Notes under the pieces: model-generated
The model's database searches: none
What the model was told of the DNA's origin: nothing
What the model saw: the letters and a program-made list of their open reading frames with translations, nothing else
NCBI GenBank assembly: GCA_963730315.1
Contig: CAVSRD010000009.1
Location: 1-64,000 of the forward strand
Reading direction: 5' to 3'
Origin: VRUE01 sp963730315
GTDB taxonomy: Bacteria > Actinomycetota > Thermoleophilia > Solirubrobacterales > 70-9
Length of the DNA: 64,000 bases
Translations under genes and position numbers: made by a program
Part shown: in pieces, positions 61,264-64,000 of the stretch
Layout: each line of letters begins with the position of its first letter
Numbering within the stretch: the stretch's first letter is position 1

Positions 61264-61269
61264 ACAATA
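61264..61269 (-). promoter_or_regulatory. -10 box of the GntR-MlaE operon
   Basis: TATTGT on the minus strand. Upstream, TAGT-N10-ACTA (about 61280-61297) is a possible GntR-type dyad. Confidence 0.4.
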
Positions 61270-61327
61270 GCGGGGTTTAGTGCGCTAATCAACTAGTACA
61301 GCCACTTGGGACGTGCGAGTCGAGGTC

Positions 61328-62362
61328 TCAAGGTGTCAGGACGACCTTCAGGGCCTCCCGGTTGTCGTAGAGCCTGTAGGCCTCGGCGGCCTGCTCGAGC
61401 CTCATGCGGTGGGTGACCAGCGGCGCGGGGTCGAGCTTGCCCGCCTCGATCAGCCCCAGCACCCGGTCGACGTGGGCGATCACGTTGGCCAGCCCCAGCC
61501 GCAGGGTCAGCCCCTTCAGCCAGGCGAGGCCGATCGGCACCTCACCCTGGCCGGCGTAGGCGCCGATCCCGGAGACCGTGCCCGCGTCGCGGGCGAGGCT
61601 GATCGCCATCGCCAGCGGACCCGGGTCGCCGACCGCGTCGACCACCACGTCGACGCCACGTCCCCCGGTGGCCGCGCGCACGCCTCTTTTCGGGTCGTCC
61701 TGGCTGAGGTGCAGCGGGGTGGCGCCGAACCGCTCTGCCATCGCCAGCCGCGCCTCGACCGAGTCGATCGCGAAGATCTTCGTCGCGCCGGCGGCGATCG
61801 CGGCCTGCACGGCGCACAGCCCCACCGGTCCGAGCCCGAGCACCGCAACCGTGTCGCCGGATCGCGTCCCCGCATGGGCAACGGCGTGGTAGCCGGTCCC
61901 CATCACGTCGCCCGCGAACAGCGCCACCTCGTCGGCCATCCCCTCCGGCACGCGTCGCAGGGTCAGATTGGCGCGCGGCACGAGCAGCTTCTCGGCCTGG
62001 GCACCCTGCAGGTCACCCAGCTTCGCGCCGTGGCCGAAGGTGCGACCCCGCTCGCAGCGATGGTACTCGCAGCGCAGGCAGGCGGCGCAGGTCGCGCAGG
62101 CGACGTGGAAGCAGCCGAGCACCCGATCGCCGACGGCGACCCGCTCGACCGCGGGCCCGACGGCGAGCACGGTGCCGACGAACTCATGGCCGATCGTGAA
62201 GCCGGGCTCAACCGGCACCCGCCCGTGGAAGATATGCAGATCGGAGCCGCAGATCCCGCTCGCCTCCACACGCACCAGCGCGTCGTCGGCGGCGCCGACC
62301 TCGGGGTCGGGCTTCTCCTCGATCCGGACCTCGCCGGGCGCCTGGAAGGTGACCGCGCGCAT
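61328..62362 (-). CDS. Zinc-dependent medium-chain alcohol dehydrogenase
   Basis: 344 residues. Catalytic-zinc ligands in GICGSDLHIFHG and GHEFVG; a structural-zinc Cys cluster (CATCAACLRCEYHRC) with four cysteines; Rossmann AVLGLGPVGLCAVQAAIAAGA. The length and motifs match threonine- or sorbitol-dehydrogenase-like enzymes. The cofactor loop ends in an Asp (AIDSVEAR), suggesting NAD(H). The substrate is unknown. TACGGT (62372-62377) ends 9 nt before its ATG. Confidence 0.93.
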   Translation of the reverse strand: MRAVTFQAPGEVRIEEKPDPEVGAADDALVRVEASGICGSDLHIFHGRVPVEPGFTIGHEFVGTVLAVGPAVERVAVGDRVLGCFHVACATCAACLRCEYHRCERGRTFGHGAKLGDLQGAQAEKLLVPRANLTLRRVPEGMADEVALFAGDVMGTGYHAVAHAGTRSGDTVAVLGLGPVGLCAVQAAIAAGATKIFAIDSVEARLAMAERFGATPLHLSQDDPKRGVRAATGGRGVDVVVDAVGDPGPLAMAISLARDAGTVSGIGAYAGQGEVPIGLAWLKGLTLRLGLANVIAHVDRVLGLIEAGKLDPAPLVTHRMRLEQAAEAYRLYDNREALKVVLTP

Positions 62363-62371
62363 GCGGCCCGA

Positions 62372-62377
62372 ACCGTA
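62372..62377 (-). promoter_or_regulatory. -10 box of the alcohol dehydrogenase gene
   Basis: TACGGT on the minus strand, 9 nt before the ATG at 62362; the gene would be near-leaderless. Confidence 0.4.
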
Positions 62378-62378
62378 T

Positions 62379-63785
62379 CTACCCGACGCTCACCCCGGGA
62401 ACCTGGAAGCGGCCCGCGTCGACGCCCGGGCTGGCCGTCTCGGCGATCCGCGCCTCCAGCGCCAGCTCGCGCTCGAAGTCGGCCGCCTCGCCGTGCCGGA
62501 AGGAGATGTCCTTGCCCTCCAGCAGCTCGACGAAGATCTCCACGAAACGCGCGTCGAGCTGTCCGCCGGCAACCTGCCGCAGCTCCTGGATCGCCTCGTA
62601 GTTGGAGACCGGCGCGCGATAGGAGTCGCGGGCGGTCATCACGTCGTAGGTGTCGGCGACCGCGATGATTCGCGCCAACTCGGGGATTTCATCGCCCACG
62701 AGCCCGCGCGGGTAGCCCTTGCCGTCGGGCCGCTCGTGGTGGGCGAGGATGATCTCCGCAACCGGCCCGTAGCCGTCGAGCGAGGAGACCACCCGGGCGC
62801 CCTGCTGCGGGTGGCGGCGGATCAGCATCCAGTCTTCGTCGGTCAGCGGCACGTTGGCCTTGAGGATTCGGTCGGGCAGGATGAACTTGCCGATGTCGTG
62901 CAGCAGCGCGGCGATGTGGACCAGCTCCTCCCCCTGGCGCGAGTAGCCGGCCCGCTTCGCGATCGCCCGCGAGTAGCGGGCCACGGCGGCGCTGTGCCGG
63001 GCAGTCATCTGGTCCCGCAGATCGAGCGTCCGCAGCAGCGCGCTCAGCATCCCGACCTGGAAGCTTGCGAGCTGCTTGCTGCGCCTCTCCAGCTCCTCCG
63101 CTCGCTGCTGCGAGACGATCAGGGCGCCGAGCAGGTACTGGAAGGTGACAAGGACGACGCCGAACAGGGCGATCGCCGCCAGACCTGCCGCGTGGTAGAG
63201 GTAGGCGACCCCGACCGCCATCAGCGCGGCGGCGAGCTCGGAGGGGAGCAGCGGCACCAGGGCGGTGCGCACCTTGGCGACGAACGAGGTCCGTTCCAGG
63301 TAGCAGGCGTAGGTCGCGATCATCGCGAAGTTGATCGCCAGGGCGAGCAGGAAGATGCCGAAGACCAGCCCGTAGAAGCCGGGGTCGCTCTGGCCGAGGC
63401 CGGTGCTCGCCAGGATTTCGTGGAAGATCAGGCCGCCGATCAGCGGAAAGGCCGCATAGGTCAGCAGGTTGTTGACGAAGTAGTGCGTCTCCTCGCGCCA
63501 CCGCAGCCAGCCGAAGCCGATCGTCAACACGCCGATCAGCGCGGCGGGGGTACCGCCGAGGAAGACCATCGAGAGGACCAGCGCCAAGAAGCTGCCCGAG
63601 ATGCGGATCTTGCGGCCGGTCGAGGCCGAGGTCAGATCGCTGAAGATGGAGAAGCCGAGCAGGATCGAGAACAGCGCGATGTTCCAGTCGGCCAGCGGGG
63701 CGCGCCAGATCGCGACAGCGACGACCGAGGCCAGTCCCGCGGCCTGCACAGCTACGACTCTGTTGGTGGGGCGAGGGCTACCCAT
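62379..63785 (-). CDS. Membrane-bound HD-GYP phosphodiesterase
   Basis: 468 residues. An N-terminal membrane module of about 8 helices (about 8-228) is followed by the HD-GYP domain: LLHDIGKFILPDRIL and HHERPDGKGYPRGL with the metal-binding His/Asp set and the GYP motif. This suggests hydrolysis of cyclic-di-GMP or a related dinucleotide, with the membrane part sensing a signal. The window also has a degenerate GGDEF protein (43421-44122) but no active cyclase. No clear -10 box was found. Confidence 0.92.
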   Translation of the reverse strand: MGSPRPTNRVVAVQAAGLASVVAVAIWRAPLADWNIALFSILLGFSIFSDLTSASTGRKIRISGSFLALVLSMVFLGGTPAALIGVLTIGFGWLRWREETHYFVNNLLTYAAFPLIGGLIFHEILASTGLGQSDPGFYGLVFGIFLLALAINFAMIATYACYLERTSFVAKVRTALVPLLPSELAAALMAVGVAYLYHAAGLAAIALFGVVLVTFQYLLGALIVSQQRAEELERRSKQLASFQVGMLSALLRTLDLRDQMTARHSAAVARYSRAIAKRAGYSRQGEELVHIAALLHDIGKFILPDRILKANVPLTDEDWMLIRRHPQQGARVVSSLDGYGPVAEIILAHHERPDGKGYPRGLVGDEIPELARIIAVADTYDVMTARDSYRAPVSNYEAIQELRQVAGGQLDARFVEIFVELLEGKDISFRHGEAADFERELALEARIAETASPGVDAGRFQVPGVSVG

Positions 63786-64000
63786 TTGTCGACAGGGGGC
63801 CGGCGCTCGACGGGGCGCCGCCCTGGTCGTGGGATTCCGCAGCAGTGCCGGGTTCCCTGCGCCGGGGGCGGAGCAACCTCGATTCGAGCGTTAATTCCCC
63901 GCTGAAGCTACCCACCAACCTGCCGTCTTACAAGGGCAGATAGCCGGATTGACCGTGAGCTTGCAGGCAGGGATACTCCCTTCAGCACCGGGATCCCGGC
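63786..64000. other. Noncoding region upstream of the HD-GYP gene
   Basis: 215 bp without a convincing gene. The minus strand can fold CTGCC...GGCAG near 63924-63944, nested in a GCTA/TAGC pair, which might be leader structure. I could not match it to a known riboswitch, including c-di-GMP types. Confidence 0.3.

Noticed and set aside
63924..63944. c-di-GMP riboswitch upstream of the HD-GYP gene
   Set aside because: A small hairpin is possible, but none of the conserved core of known c-di-GMP riboswitches is present.

Overview
The window is very GC-rich, densely coded chromosomal DNA of an actinobacterium. Gene content points to the class Thermoleophilia, probably Solirubrobacterales. Pointers are a type-E succinate dehydrogenase with a CCG-domain subunit, a eukaryote-like NADP isocitrate dehydrogenase, lineage-style small proteins (a four-cysteine protein and a coiled-coil/winged-helix protein) and a Bacillus-type large SRP RNA. 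The placement is inferred from families I recognise, not from a search. Nearly all genes are housekeeping or physiological. I see no CRISPR array, phage module or intact transposon.

Layout. 1-9.1 kb: truncated ROK sugar kinase, LytR-CpsA-Psr cell-wall ligase, FmdB zinc ribbon, glycyl-tRNA synthetase, MFS exporter, FKBP lipoprotein, PRC-barrel protein, acyl-CoA ligase, and an R2-like diiron protein fused to an SCP2 lipid-binding domain. 9-13.3 kb: amidase, a damaged MMPL transporter (frameshift plus loss of TM7) and a TetR regulator. 13.2-18.5 kb: a structured noncoding element, a small membrane protein, a GT39-like glycosyltransferase and hsp20-lon. 18.6-23.8 kb: fatty-acid hydroxylase, winged-helix protein, mdh, icd and an AidB-like acyl-CoA dehydrogenase. 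23.8-33.4 kb: M50 and M28 peptidases, sdhA-sdhB-sdhE, and a beta-phosphoglucomutase/GH65 phosphorylase pair.

33.4-44.1 kb: cation antiporter, ArsB-like permease, CBS protein, vapBC, lysC-asd, padR-MMPL, a MerR regulator and a degenerate GGDEF protein. 44.2-54 kb: recR, ybaB and dnaX; a membrane glycosyltransferase-like protein; a two-gene ABC-2 exporter; a CASTOR/POLLUX-like channel; SRP RNA; a CPA2 antiporter. 54-56.2 kb: tRNA-Val followed by a 1.2-kb segment bounded by a 45-bp copy of the tRNA 3' half, which looks like the scar of an integrated element, then arfB. 56-64 kb: a patatin-like lipase, pterin dehydratase, a GntR regulator with two MlaE/YrbE permeases but no MCE genes, a zinc alcohol dehydrogenase and a membrane HD-GYP phosphodiesterase.

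Two patterns cut across the window. First, many first-of-operon genes have a TANNNT -10 box ending only about 6-12 nt before the start codon, so many mRNAs should be leaderless or nearly so. Second, a roughly 75-bp repeat occurs once in an intergenic gap and once, inverted, inside sdhB, where it is translated as an in-frame 26-residue insert. This resembles the protein-embedded palindromic elements of Rickettsia and is the most unusual thing I found.
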